NCBI GenBank assembly: GCA_035560235.1
Contig: DATMAG010000005.1
Span: 1-20,560, forward strand
Direction: 5' to 3'
DNA: 20,560 nucleotides
Source: DASRDU01 sp035560235
Lineage (GTDB): Bacteria > Acidobacteriota > Blastocatellia > RBC074
Shown here: piece by piece, positions 7,074 through 14,574 of the stretch
Layout of the letters: each line of letters opens with the position of its first letter
How positions within the stretch are numbered: the first letter of the stretch is position 1
Translations under genes and position numbers: made by a program
The notes under the pieces: model-generated
What the model was told of the DNA's origin: nothing
Databases searched by the model: none
Seen by the model: the letters and a program-made list of their open reading frames with translations, nothing else

Positions 7074-8468
7074 ATGGCCGGTGGCATCAGCTTCAGTGGT
7101 CTGGGCAGCGGCATTGATTTCAGCAAACTGGTTGACGCGGTCGTGGCCGAACGCACCCGTCCGATCACGCAGCTTCAGAATCGCAGCGAGACGCTCAGCA
7201 AGCGCAGCGATGCGCTCAAGCAACTCAATGGCAAACTCGTTGCGCTGACCCAGGCTGCCAAAGCGCTTTCGGACGGCGAACTCGGCAACGGACGCGAGGC
7301 GATCAACTCCGACATCAATGTGCTGACCGCGAGCGCTTCAGCAGCGGCGGCGACCGGAACCTTCAAACTCAGCATCACGCGCCTCGCCGCAAGTCTGACG
7401 CAGGCCTCACGGATCTATTCATCAGCCTCAGACGCGGTGCTGGCCGGTGGCGCGCCGACCGCGACCTTTGAATTGCGCAGGGGCGGCGCGGCGACCGGCA
7501 CGCCCATCACGATTGATTCAGGCAATAACACACTCACCGGGCTGCGCGATGCCATCAACAACGCGAAGGCCGGGCTGACGGCGACCATCGTTGACACGGA
7601 CGGAAGCGGGACGAGTTACAAACTCGTGCTCAGTTCGAATGAGACCGGCGCGGCAGGCCGCGTGGAACTCATCGAAACCACCGCGACCGGCACGCAGGCT
7701 GATCTCGGACTGAGTTCGCTCAACGTCAGCAACGGCTTTTCCGATCTCGATGCGGCCTTCACGCTCAATGGCCTCTCGCTGACGCGCCCGACCAATACGG
7801 TTTCTGACGCCGTGACCGGCGTGACCTTCAATCTGAAGAGTACCGGGACGGCTTCGGTGACGGTCAGTTCAGCGACGAGCGATGTGACCGCAAAGATCAA
7901 AGGCTTCGTGACGGCTTACAATGACGTGCAGGATTTCATCAGCTCGCAGTACGCCAGGGACGGTGGCCAGGCCGGAGTGCTGGCCGGTGAATCCACCCTG
8001 CGTTCAGTGCAGCAGTCGCTGCGCGAGGCGGTCGCGGCGAATGCGACAAACAACGGCGGCGCGCTGACGAATCTGACGCAGCTCGGCATCAGCCGCGACC
8101 GTGACGGCAAACTGACGCTCGACGAACCCACACTGAAAAAGGCGCTGACCGATTCATTCAGTGATGTCAAAGCGCTGCTTGCCGGAAAGACTTCTGCGGA
8201 CAAGGGGCTGGCCGCGAGCATTTATGACAGCTACAACAAACTGAGCGACAGCGTGAGCGGCGTGATTCAGAACGCCATTCGGGGCTATCAGGATTCGATT
8301 ACCAGAATCAGCAAATCGGTCGCTGAACAGCTTGCCCGTCTGAACGAGCTGCGCAATTCGCTCAACCGGCAGTATGCCGCGGTGGATGCTGCCATCAATC
8401 AGCTCAATAATCAGAATTCATCCCTCACGAGCATTCTCACCGCACAGCAGCCGAAGAGTAATAAATAA
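7074..8468 (+). CDS. fliD: Flagellar filament cap protein FliD (HAP2)
   Basis: FliD forms the pentameric or hexameric cap that inserts flagellin at the filament tip. The 464-residue protein begins with the usual GISFSGLGSGIDFSKLVDAV motif, followed by the FliD N-terminal domain to about residue 100. A hook-IN-like segment lies at about 135-200. The C-terminal domain is at about 225-450, with the final coiled-coil of Asn/Gln-rich heptads (NELRNSLNRQYAAVDAAINQ). The start has GGAGG 11 bases and AGAGGA directly upstream. It sits in the standard flaG-fliD-fliS order. Confidence 0.96.
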   Translation: MAGGISFSGLGSGIDFSKLVDAVVAERTRPITQLQNRSETLSKRSDALKQLNGKLVALTQAAKALSDGELGNGREAINSDINVLTASASAAAATGTFKLSITRLAASLTQASRIYSSASDAVLAGGAPTATFELRRGGAATGTPITIDSGNNTLTGLRDAINNAKAGLTATIVDTDGSGTSYKLVLSSNETGAAGRVELIETTATGTQADLGLSSLNVSNGFSDLDAAFTLNGLSLTRPTNTVSDAVTGVTFNLKSTGTASVTVSSATSDVTAKIKGFVTAYNDVQDFISSQYARDGGQAGVLAGESTLRSVQQSLREAVAANATNNGGALTNLTQLGISRDRDGKLTLDEPTLKKALTDSFSDVKALLAGKTSADKGLAASIYDSYNKLSDSVSGVIQNAIRGYQDSITRISKSVAEQLARLNELRNSLNRQYAAVDAAINQLNNQNSSLTSILTAQQPKSNK

Positions 8469-8484
8469 AGGGCTGCGCGATGCC

Positions 8485-8512
8485 TCAAGCCGGGACGCGG
8501 GACTGCCGATAA
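8485..8512 (+). promoter_or_regulatory. Possible sigma-28 type promoter before fliS
   Basis: GCCGATAA at 8505-8512 is an exact match to the sigma-28 -10 consensus. TCAA at 8485-8488 matches three of four bases of the -35 core TAAA and is 16 bases away, the same spacing as in the flagellin promoter. Transcription would begin near 8519, which favours the ATG at 8583 over the upstream TTG at 8514 as the fliS start. Confidence 0.5.
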
Positions 8513-8582
8513 GTTGAATGCGCCTGTTGAATACCCTGTGACAACTGAACGCGTGACTACTGATCGGGAGAAAGCTTCATCT

Positions 8583-9032
8583 ATGTCTGGCAGATCACAT
8601 GCACTGACCGCTTACAGCCAGGTGGCAAATGCCGAACAGAACCGGTTGCAGCAGATCGTCATGCTTTATGACGGGGCTGTCAGATTTCTGCTGCTGGCTG
8701 CTTCCGACATCGAAGCAGGCGACCTGGTGGCGAAGGCTGAGCACACCAACCGCGCTCTGGATATTGTCAGTTACCTGCAGTCCATTCTCGATTTCGAGCA
8801 GGGCGGCGAGGTCGCGCCGGTCTTGGATGCGCTCTATGCGACCGTGACGGCGCTGACGCTGCGGGCGAGCGCGAGGCTTGATGCGGCGCTGATGCGCCAG
8901 GCTGCCGATCAGCTTGTGCCGGTGCGCGACGCCTGGGCGACCATCGCCAGCGAATCGGAAAACGCGAGTGTGAAAGTTACCGCCCGCAGCGGAATGCCCG
9001 CCGCTGCCGGAACACTGAAGGCTGTCATCTGA
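8583..9032 (+). CDS. fliS: Flagellin export chaperone FliS
   Basis: FliS binds the C-terminal helix of flagellin in the cytoplasm and prevents early polymerisation. The family core is present: ALTAYSQVANAEQNRLQQIV followed by MLYDGAVRFLLLA at about residues 27-39, then helices containing HTNRALDIVSYLQSILDFEQGG (read as HTNRALDIV and YLQSILDFEQGG). From the ATG at 8583 the product is 149 residues, slightly longer than the usual 130, with an extra C-terminal tail. A TTG start at 8514 would add 23 residues unlike FliS and would lie upstream of the predicted transcript start. The purine run GGGAG is 12 bases before the ATG, somewhat far. Confidence 0.92.
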   Translation: MSGRSHALTAYSQVANAEQNRLQQIVMLYDGAVRFLLLAASDIEAGDLVAKAEHTNRALDIVSYLQSILDFEQGGEVAPVLDALYATVTALTLRASARLDAALMRQAADQLVPVRDAWATIASESENASVKVTARSGMPAAAGTLKAVI

Positions 9033-9051
9033 ACTTCTGAAGATCATCCTT

Positions 9052-9498
9052 ATGCTGCACAAAGCCACAGTTGAAGCTCAGGCTGATTCACTGCTCGACC
9101 TGCTGATTGCGCAGTGCGCCGATCTGGAGGCGCTGCTTCAACTCGCCCGCCGCGAAGCGGAAGTAGCCGGGCAGGGAAATTTTGAGGAACTGCTGCGCGT
9201 GGTTTCAGAGCGCGCGACTCTGGGCGAGCGGCTTGAGATCTGTCACCGGCAGATCACCGAACTGCGCGAACGCCTGGGTGAAACTGCAGAGAACGCAGGA
9301 CAGAACGAAATGGCGGCGCGTGCGGCGATGCTCGCCGGTGGAATTCTGCGGCAGGATGAAGAGACGCGCCCGTTGCTGATGGCAGCGCGTGACCGGATCA
9401 GCGCTGCGGCGCGGGAGGCGGAACGGAAACGGCGTGGCCTGAGCGCGTACCTGAGTGACGGGCGCAGTCACGCGCTCGCCTGCGATCAACTGGCCTGA
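9052..9498 (+). CDS. flgN: FlgN-like flagellar export chaperone
   Basis: A 148-residue, almost wholly helical protein rich in Glu, Arg, Leu and Ala, with a long coiled-coil from about residue 5 to 135. The pattern LLDLLIAQCADLEALLQLAR then LLRVVSERATLGERLE at about residues 46-61 resembles FlgN, the chaperone for FlgK and FlgL. Sequence conservation in this family is poor, so the call rests on size, predicted helices and position directly after fliS in a cluster that also encodes FlgK and FlgL. FliT is the alternative. The coding end overlaps the end of the convergent regulator gene by 13 bp. Confidence 0.7.
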   Translation: MLHKATVEAQADSLLDLLIAQCADLEALLQLARREAEVAGQGNFEELLRVVSERATLGERLEICHRQITELRERLGETAENAGQNEMAARAAMLAGGILRQDEETRPLLMAARDRISAAAREAERKRRGLSAYLSDGRSHALACDQLA

Positions 9499-10958
9499 GC
9501 CTGCGCTTCGTCCTCTGAATCATCATCAGCGAGGCTGTCCTCGATCTGCAGGCGTTTGAGTTTCTCGGAAAAAGTGGTGCGTTTCATCTGCAGCAGCCGG
9601 GCGGCGCGCACCTTGTTGCCGCCGGTCTTGTTGAGCGACTGCAGCAGCAGTTCGCGTTCGACTCTGGCGACGATGGCGTCATAGCTCAGCCCTTCATCGG
9701 GAATCGTGGCCGGAATGAAGGCTGACGGCTGAGCCACGGATTTCGGCATTGCGGTAACGGTTGCGTTCATCCCGCCGGGCAGCACGCCGAACCCATGCGC
9801 TGTTGCCTGGCGCACCTCTTCGGGCAGATCGGAAAGGCGAATGACGGTTGCCGCGCCTGACAGAGCGGCGGCGCGCTCCATAGCGTTCTGCAACTGCCGC
9901 ACATTGCCGGGCCAGTGATACTTTCCGAGCGTTTCCATGACCTCATCCGCGATCAGCTTGGCGGGCAGTCCGGCGCTCAGGCAGAAACGTTCGAGCAGCT
10001 TTTCGGCAAGCGGCCTGATGTCCTCGCGGCGCGCGCGCAGCGGCGGCAGGCGCAGATGCACGACATTGAGGCGATAGTAGAGGTCAGCGCGGAATGAGCC
10101 TTCGCTGACCCGCCGTTCAAGATCGGCGCTCGTCGCGGCCACGATGCGCACGTCAACCTTTGTGGTGCGCGACGAGCCGAGCTTTTCAAATTCGCGTTCC
10201 TGCAGCACGCGCAGCAGCTTCGACTGCAGCGCGAGGCTCATATCACCGATTTCATCCAGAAAGAGCGTCCCGCCGTCGGCTTGTTCGAAGCGGCCTTCGC
10301 GGGCGTTCTGCGCGCCGGTGAAAGCGCCCTTGACGTGACCGAAGAGTTCGTCTTCGAGCAGTTGTTCGGGCACGGCGGCGCAGTTCATGGCAACGAGCGG
10401 GCGATTGCGGCGCGGCGAGTGCTGATGCAGCGCGCGGGCGACGAGCTCCTTGCCGGTGCCGGTTTCGCCTGTAATCAGCACGGTGGTATTGAACGGCGCA
10501 ATGGCTGTGACCTGTTCGATGACGGCGCGCATCGCCGATGATTCGGCCACCACGTTGATGCCGGAAACTCCGCCGGGCGAAGAGAGCGCCTTGCGCGAGA
10601 CGCGTTCAGCCGCGACCTGCAGCGCGCCGAGCAGCTCATCGGGCGTGAAGGGTTTGGTCAGAAAATCGGTCGCGCCGCGCTTCATCGCCTCAACGGCCAT
10701 ATCAATCGTGCCGTGACCGGTGATGATGAGCGAGATGATGCCCGGACGCAGACGCGGCAGGTGTGGCAGCAGGTCGAGGCCGGACATGCCCGGCAGTCTG
10801 ACATCGGCAACGACAATATCGAAGACTTCGCGCGCGAGCATTTCGAGCGCGGCTTCAGCGGTGGCAACGGCTGCGGCTTCAAACTGGTCTTCAACCGCGC
10901 CGAGCAGCACATTGCGCACGTGTGGGTCGTCTTCAACGAAGAGAATTCTTGTACTCAT
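9486..10958 (-). CDS. Sigma-54-dependent response regulator (NtrC/FlrC type)
   Basis: Three domains are clear in the 490-residue product. The receiver domain (about 4-115) has Asp10/Asp11, phospho-acceptor Asp52, Thr80 and Lys102. The AAA+ domain (about 134-370) has Walker A GETGTGKE at 164-171, the sigma-54-contacting GAFTGA loop at 211-216 and Walker B with Asp235-Glu236. A Fis-type helix-turn-helix lies near the C-terminus (KVRAARLLQMKRTTFSEKLK). I set the start at the ATG at 10958, where the receiver begins; a GTG at 11036 would add 26 unconserved residues. Neither has a good Shine-Dalgarno. Regulation of middle flagellar genes, as by FlrC/FleR, is likely from its position but not proven; no partner kinase is in the window. 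Confidence 0.93.
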   Translation of the reverse strand: MSTRILFVEDDPHVRNVLLGAVEDQFEAAAVATAEAALEMLAREVFDIVVADVRLPGMSGLDLLPHLPRLRPGIISLIITGHGTIDMAVEAMKRGATDFLTKPFTPDELLGALQVAAERVSRKALSSPGGVSGINVVAESSAMRAVIEQVTAIAPFNTTVLITGETGTGKELVARALHQHSPRRNRPLVAMNCAAVPEQLLEDELFGHVKGAFTGAQNAREGRFEQADGGTLFLDEIGDMSLALQSKLLRVLQEREFEKLGSSRTTKVDVRIVAATSADLERRVSEGSFRADLYYRLNVVHLRLPPLRARREDIRPLAEKLLERFCLSAGLPAKLIADEVMETLGKYHWPGNVRQLQNAMERAAALSGAATVIRLSDLPEEVRQATAHGFGVLPGGMNATVTAMPKSVAQPSAFIPATIPDEGLSYDAIVARVERELLLQSLNKTGGNKVRAARLLQMKRTTFSEKLKRLQIEDSLADDDSEDEAQAQAS

Positions 10959-11117
10959 GGAGATGGGCTGAATAGTGGGGACAGCGCTGGGTTGTTGGCG
11001 GGCCACCCGGTTATTCAGTTCAGATCCACTCGGCACGGCTCAGGCGGGGCGAAATGCCGGACCGAAAAACTTCCGGTCGAAACCCTCAGGGCTGAGTTCT
11101 CCGACCGAACGGCGGTG

Positions 11118-11147
11118 ACTATAACGTAATCCGTCAGTTGATGACAA
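11118..11147 (-). promoter_or_regulatory. Possible sigma-70 promoter of the response regulator
   Basis: Read on the minus strand, TTGTCA (11147-11142) and TATAGT (11123-11118) each match five of six consensus bases with an 18-base spacer. The transcript would have a leader of about 150 bases before the ATG at 10958. The rest of the 339-bp gap between the two divergent genes holds the plus-strand promoter and no coding sequence that I can support. Confidence 0.5.
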
Positions 11148-11239
11148 CCTTAATCTGGCTGCCGCTGCTGCAGATGAAGCGATGGCCGACGGGAAGCCGA
11201 AAGAGAGTGGGGAAGCCGCCGGTTTCAGCGACGCGGGAT

Positions 11240-11268
11240 TTGGCAAATCGCGCGCCTGAATTTAGACT
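11240..11268 (+). promoter_or_regulatory. Possible sigma-70 promoter of the DUF4159 gene
   Basis: TTGGCA (11240-11245, five of six bases) and TAGACT (11263-11268, four of six) are separated by the optimal 17 bases. The start of transcription would be near 11275, some 20 bases before the ATG at 11298. Confidence 0.45.
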
Positions 11269-11297
11269 ACGCGCGGCTGCAACGACCGGGGGTTCCG

Positions 11298-12086
11298 ATG
11301 ACTCGACTGCCTGCGCGACGATGGCTGCTGACGGGGCTGCTTCTGCTGACGGGGCTGCCGCTGGCTGCGGCTGCCTTTCAGCGTTCCCCGCGCCTGCCTG
11401 ATTACCTTCCCGCAACTTCGAACAGACAGGGCACTGAATTCACCTTCGCGCGGCTGATCTATCCGTCCTTCGGCTGGTATGAGTCGTGGACAACCGATTA
11501 TCCGAAGGCCGATGAGCAGTTCATTTACGGACTGCGCGGCTGGGCGGGCAGCCTGCTGGCCATTGCCGATGATCCGACGGCAGTGGCCGCGACTGATCCG
11601 AAGGTGTTCGATTATCCGCTGATTTATGCAGTCGAGCCGGGACGGATGAGTCTTTCGCCGGAAGATGCCGCGCGCCTGCGCGAATATCTGGAACGCGGCG
11701 GCATGCTGATGCTCGATGATTTCTGGGGCGAGCGCGAATGGTGGAATGTGCAGCGGCAGATGAAACTGATCTTTCCGGACCGCGAGATTCAGGAACTGCC
11801 GCTCAGCCATCCGCTCTTTCACTGCTACTTCGACATCAATGAGGTCGTGCAGGTGCCGAACGTGGACAACTGGATCTACTATCACCGCACCGATGAAAAG
11901 GGCGGCGTGGTGCCGTACTATGAAGGCATCCTTGATGAGCAGGGCCGCGTGATGGTCTTCATCGCCCGCAACACCGACAACGGCGACGCCTGGGAATGGA
12001 TTGACCACCCGCAGTATCCGCTCAGGTACGGGCTGGCAGCTTACAAGATCGGCATGAACGTCATCGTTTACGCCATGACTCACTGA
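11298..12086 (+). CDS. DUF4159 domain-containing secreted protein
   Basis: A 262-residue protein of the DUF4159 family, whose role is unknown. An N-terminal signal peptide is clear: RRW followed by the hydrophobic LLTGLLLLTGLPLAAAA, with cleavage likely near residue 26. The mature part shows the family pattern: FTFARLIYPS, TDYPKADEQF, then GRMSLSPEDAARLREYLERG with GGMLMLDDFWG, and HPLFHCYFD. The fold is thought to resemble class I glutamine amidotransferases, but I see no catalytic Cys triad. Such single-domain proteins are common in Acidobacteria. The ATG follows a G-rich run. A PilZ gene lies 60 bp downstream in the same direction. Confidence 0.85.
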   Translation: MTRLPARRWLLTGLLLLTGLPLAAAAFQRSPRLPDYLPATSNRQGTEFTFARLIYPSFGWYESWTTDYPKADEQFIYGLRGWAGSLLAIADDPTAVAATDPKVFDYPLIYAVEPGRMSLSPEDAARLREYLERGGMLMLDDFWGEREWWNVQRQMKLIFPDREIQELPLSHPLFHCYFDINEVVQVPNVDNWIYYHRTDEKGGVVPYYEGILDEQGRVMVFIARNTDNGDAWEWIDHPQYPLRYGLAAYKIGMNVIVYAMTH

Positions 12087-12145
12087 CGCAGACCGCAGCC
12101 GGACGCTCCGCTGTGCGGGAAGGAATTGAACAGGGAACAGCAGCC

Positions 12146-12475
12146 ATGAATGCAGGCAGTAACGAACGGCGCGCCGCGCGGCGCGTGGTCTTTCACACCG
12201 AAGTTTCCATCCTCGGCTCAACCGCTCCGCCGCTCAGAGTCTGGTCGCACGATCTGAGTCCGGGCGGCATCTTTCTCGACACGCAGCAGCCGTTCCCGCC
12301 GGGCCTGATTCTGCAGTTGCGCTTCACGGTCGGTGAAACCGAAATCAGAACAATGGCCGAAGTGGTCTACTGCCGTCCGGGCCGGGGCATCGGCCTGAAG
12401 TTCCTGAACCTGAACGGGCCGCAGGCGGCTGCCATCAGAGCCGTCACGGAATCAGAGGACGAGCGCGAACAGTAA
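12146..12475 (+). CDS. PilZ domain protein (probable c-di-GMP receptor)
   Basis: A single-domain PilZ protein of 109 residues. The two c-di-GMP contact motifs are present: the arginine motif ERRAARR near residue 7 and the [D/N]xSxxG motif as DLSPGG near residue 40, followed by the beta-barrel strands (AEVVYCRPGRGIGLKFLNL). I use the ATG at 12146, with a GGGA run about ten bases upstream, rather than the GTG at 12113, which lacks one. It stands between the motility and exopolysaccharide genes, two processes c-di-GMP switches between; the actual partner is not known. Confidence 0.88.
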   Translation: MNAGSNERRAARRVVFHTEVSILGSTAPPLRVWSHDLSPGGIFLDTQQPFPPGLILQLRFTVGETEIRTMAEVVYCRPGRGIGLKFLNLNGPQAAAIRAVTESEDEREQ

Positions 12476-12589
12476 GCGCGGCTCTCACGACTTTCCTGCC
12501 TGCAGGGATGTGCGTTCGGGCTTCACTTGTGAGGCCGCCGTTGTCAGGCTTTATTCACGTTTCCACCTTCACAACCCGCTTCACAGAGG

Positions 12590-12633
12590 AAGGCCTGAGG
12601 AGACCTCTGAGCGGCGGGCCTGCGGCCTTTTTC
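12590..12633 (+). terminator. Probable terminator of the DUF4159-PilZ unit
   Basis: AAGGCC (12590-12595) pairs with GGCCTT (12624-12629), with an inner hairpin GAGG-AGA-CCTC at 12597-12607. A run of five T residues (12628-12632) and TTC follow. It lies 115 bp after the PilZ stop codon. Alternative local stems (GGCC-TGC-GGCC before the T run) are also possible. Confidence 0.5.
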
Positions 12634-12704
12634 ATTTCAGACTTTGCCGCAGGATCAGTGAAGTGACAGATCTGGCGCGGGGATTAGAAAAGCTGATTGC
12701 TTTT

Positions 12705-12818
12705 ATGAAAAAGGTATGGAAAAATCCGTCCATCGTTATTATTGAAACAATAAGTCTTTCGTACGAATTTTTTACGTGCAGTGAAGCCCCGCGCCGTTTC
12801 TTCATTGCCGTGCCGTAA
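12705..12818 (+). CDS. Possible 37-residue peptide, MKKxWxxP type
   Basis: A short reading frame in an AT-rich island. It starts MKKVWKNPSIVIIETISLS and continues with Tyr20-Glu21, one cysteine (Cys25) and a basic, Phe-rich end. The Lys/Trp/Pro start recalls small RiPP precursors such as PqqA-like and lasso leader peptides, though the Glu-x3-Tyr core of PqqA is missing. Against it: no Shine-Dalgarno, hairpin symmetry inside the frame, and no maturase next to it. The longer in-frame extension to 12510 crosses a terminator and is not credible. I call it only as a candidate. Confidence 0.25.
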   Translation: MKKVWKNPSIVIIETISLSYEFFTCSEAPRRFFIAVP

Positions 12819-12905
12819 GGGCAAAGCGTCATTTCCGTGTATCGCCACAGGGCGTAATTGCTGCTTCCCCGGGCAGCGTTACACTGAAAAAAGGAGATGT
12901 GTAAA

Positions 12906-12997
12906 GGAAGACTGATGCAGGCCGAAGCTGCAGGCGGATGAGAAGCGGGAAAAGCTTTTCACCGGCAGGGGCGAAAATCTCAAACTCTCAGTCATCT
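12906..12997 (+). ncRNA. Candidate structured RNA upstream of the polysaccharide genes
   Basis: A closing stem is formed by GGAaGACTGA (12906-12915) and TCAGTCaTCT (12988-12997) with one A/A mismatch. Inside lie a perfect hairpin TGCAG / CTGCA (12916-12932) with loop GCCGAAG and a second stem around GAAAAGCTTTTC. The 3' side (GGGGCGAAAA, then AAACTCTCAG) faintly recalls one half of a glycine riboswitch aptamer, but the paired GGAGAG element is missing and the downstream genes do not fit. No family can be assigned by eye. Confidence 0.3.
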
Positions 12998-13354
12998 GTT
13001 TTGGCTCCGGGCTGACATTGAAATGGCCTCAGCACCATTGGGCAGCAGGGCCGCTTCCGGCTGATTTGTTAACTGGTTTGCACCGGACTTCACCTGGCGC
13101 AGGCCGAACGGAACGAGAACTCTCAGAATCCTTTTCCTGGCACTACCGGCAGCCTCACAAACACACAAACCTGGGTTGTGTGATGTAACTTTCGGATGGC
13201 GGTGTCATTGAAGGAATACCTCGCAGCCCTCACTAATCACTGACAGACTGCAGGGATGAATCCGGGACGCGGTGTCTTTAACTGGAACTGGTCTGAATCA
13301 GGGCCGTGGGCGCTGTCATCTGTTGTCAGTGAATTCAGAACCGTTGAAGTCCCT

Positions 13355-14542
13355 ATGAGAAAAACACTGCTTCAATTCCGTTCAGAAGAAATCGAAAGGC
13401 GCGGGAACGCTGATCCGCAGCAGTGGCTGAAGCCGCTGGCTTCGGTCCTGTCAGCGCTGATGTATCTGCTGATCGTCATTCTGGCCGGAGCGCTCATCCG
13501 CGTCTACGCGCAGACTGAGAATCGTCAGTCACAGGCCAGGGAATCTGCGGTGAGAAGCCCGGAAGGTGCAGGCGTGAAGGAAGCGGGCAGGGGTGCTGAC
13601 CGAACCTCGCCCGGCGCGTTCGTCACCTCGGAGGTGGATTACCGGATCGGGCCGAATGACGTCATCGAGATTCAGATCGAGGATGCGCCGGAACTCTCGG
13701 GCAATTACCGCGTCACCGCCGCCGGGACGTTTCAGATGCCCTATCTGGGGCGGGTGAAGGCCGGACGGAGGACCACTGATGAACTGGCCCGGCTCATCGC
13801 TGACGGGCTGCGCGAGCGTTATCTCACCGATCCGCGCGTGATGGTCGGGGTCAGGCAGATCAACAGTCATTCGTTCTTCGTGCAGGGATCGGTGCGCAAC
13901 GCCGGCGTCTTTCAGGTCGAAGGCAAGCCGACGCTGCTCGAAATGCTGACCCTGGCCGGAGGGCTCACACAGGATCACGGCTCGACCGCGTTCATCATCA
14001 GACGACTTCAGGCAGCCCGGGAGGAGAGTCCGGCAGTCGCCGAGGCCAAAGCCGAGCCGCGCGCAGACTCAGGCGAAGAGCCGTCGGACGAATCCGCAAA
14101 CAAGGCGCAGTACACGCTGCTGAAGGTCAACGTCAAGGGACTCTTCAGGGGCAGCTTCGATCAGAACCTCACCCTTGAACCCGGCGACATCGTCAACATT
14201 CCCGCGACCGATGTCTTTTTTGTCGCGGGCGAGGTTCACGCGCCGGGATCGTTCCCGCTCAAGGAAGGGACGACACTGCGCCAGGCCATTTCGCTCGCCC
14301 AGGGCTTCAGCTTCAAGGCGGCGGCCAGTCGCGGAATCATCTTTCGGGAGCAGGCCGAGACCGGCAAACGGCAGGAGATTCACGTTGACATCAGCGCCAT
14401 CATGAACGGGAAGCAGGAAGACGTGCCGATTCAGCCCAACGACATCATCATCGTTCCCAACAGCCGGATGAAATCAGTCGCCACGCCGCTGCTGAGCGCC
14501 TTCGGCCTCAATATGATCACGCGCCTGCCGATCCGCTATTAG
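13355..14542 (+). CDS. Polysaccharide export protein (Wza/OPX family, SLBB domains)
   Basis: This protein would form or contact the outer-membrane exit channel for an exopolysaccharide. The 395-residue product has one hydrophobic segment at about 28-50. A Poly_export domain follows from about 96 (YRIGPNDVIEIQIEDAPELS, then GTFQMPYLGRV) to 180. Next come SLBB-type beta-grasp domains, the first containing VQGSVRNAGVFQVEGKPTLL and the second at about 283-340 containing VAGEVHAPGSFPLKEGTTL. No lipobox cysteine is seen, unlike E. coli Wza. The ATG at 13355 places the hydrophobic segment near the start; an upstream ATG at 13256 would add 33 unlikely residues. The Wzc-type gene follows 32 bp later. 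Confidence 0.88.
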   Translation: MRKTLLQFRSEEIERRGNADPQQWLKPLASVLSALMYLLIVILAGALIRVYAQTENRQSQARESAVRSPEGAGVKEAGRGADRTSPGAFVTSEVDYRIGPNDVIEIQIEDAPELSGNYRVTAAGTFQMPYLGRVKAGRRTTDELARLIADGLRERYLTDPRVMVGVRQINSHSFFVQGSVRNAGVFQVEGKPTLLEMLTLAGGLTQDHGSTAFIIRRLQAAREESPAVAEAKAEPRADSGEEPSDESANKAQYTLLKVNVKGLFRGSFDQNLTLEPGDIVNIPATDVFFVAGEVHAPGSFPLKEGTTLRQAISLAQGFSFKAAASRGIIFREQAETGKRQEIHVDISAIMNGKQEDVPIQPNDIIIVPNSRMKSVATPLLSAFGLNMITRLPIRY

Positions 14543-14574
14543 AGCAGTACCGGCACCCTGACGGAGAGTTGTAC

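Larger units (their letters stand above)
12476..13354 (+). other. Long non-coding stretch between PilZ and the polysaccharide export gene
   Basis: About 880 bp without a convincing conventional gene. In order it holds a terminator-like hairpin (12590-12633), an AT-rich island at about 12690-12780 with a possible 37-residue peptide and the palindrome TTCGTACGAA (12758-12767), then a candidate structured RNA (12906-12997) with the palindrome GAAAAGCTTTTC (12949-12960). I see nothing specific from 13000 to 13255. From 13256 to 13354 an in-frame extension of the export gene is open but looks non-coding. Confidence 0.6.

Noticed and set aside
12510..12818. 102-codon reading frame after the PilZ gene
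   Set aside because: The first two thirds cross a terminator-like hairpin and have no protein-like character; only the last 37 codons merit mention.
12930..12945. ops/JUMPstart element (GGCGGTAG) before polysaccharide genes
   Set aside because: The sequence reads GGCGGATG and lies over 400 bp from the gene, so it does not match the element.
12961..12995. Glycine riboswitch
   Set aside because: Only scattered bases of the 3' half match; the paired GGAGAG element and a glycine-related gene are absent.
13139..13155. Sigma-54 promoter (TGGCAC) before the polysaccharide genes
   Set aside because: No GC dinucleotide occurs at the required ten-base distance.
13256..13354. Upstream ATG start of the polysaccharide export gene
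   Set aside because: It would put 33 unconserved residues before the N-terminal hydrophobic segment and has no properly spaced ribosome binding site.
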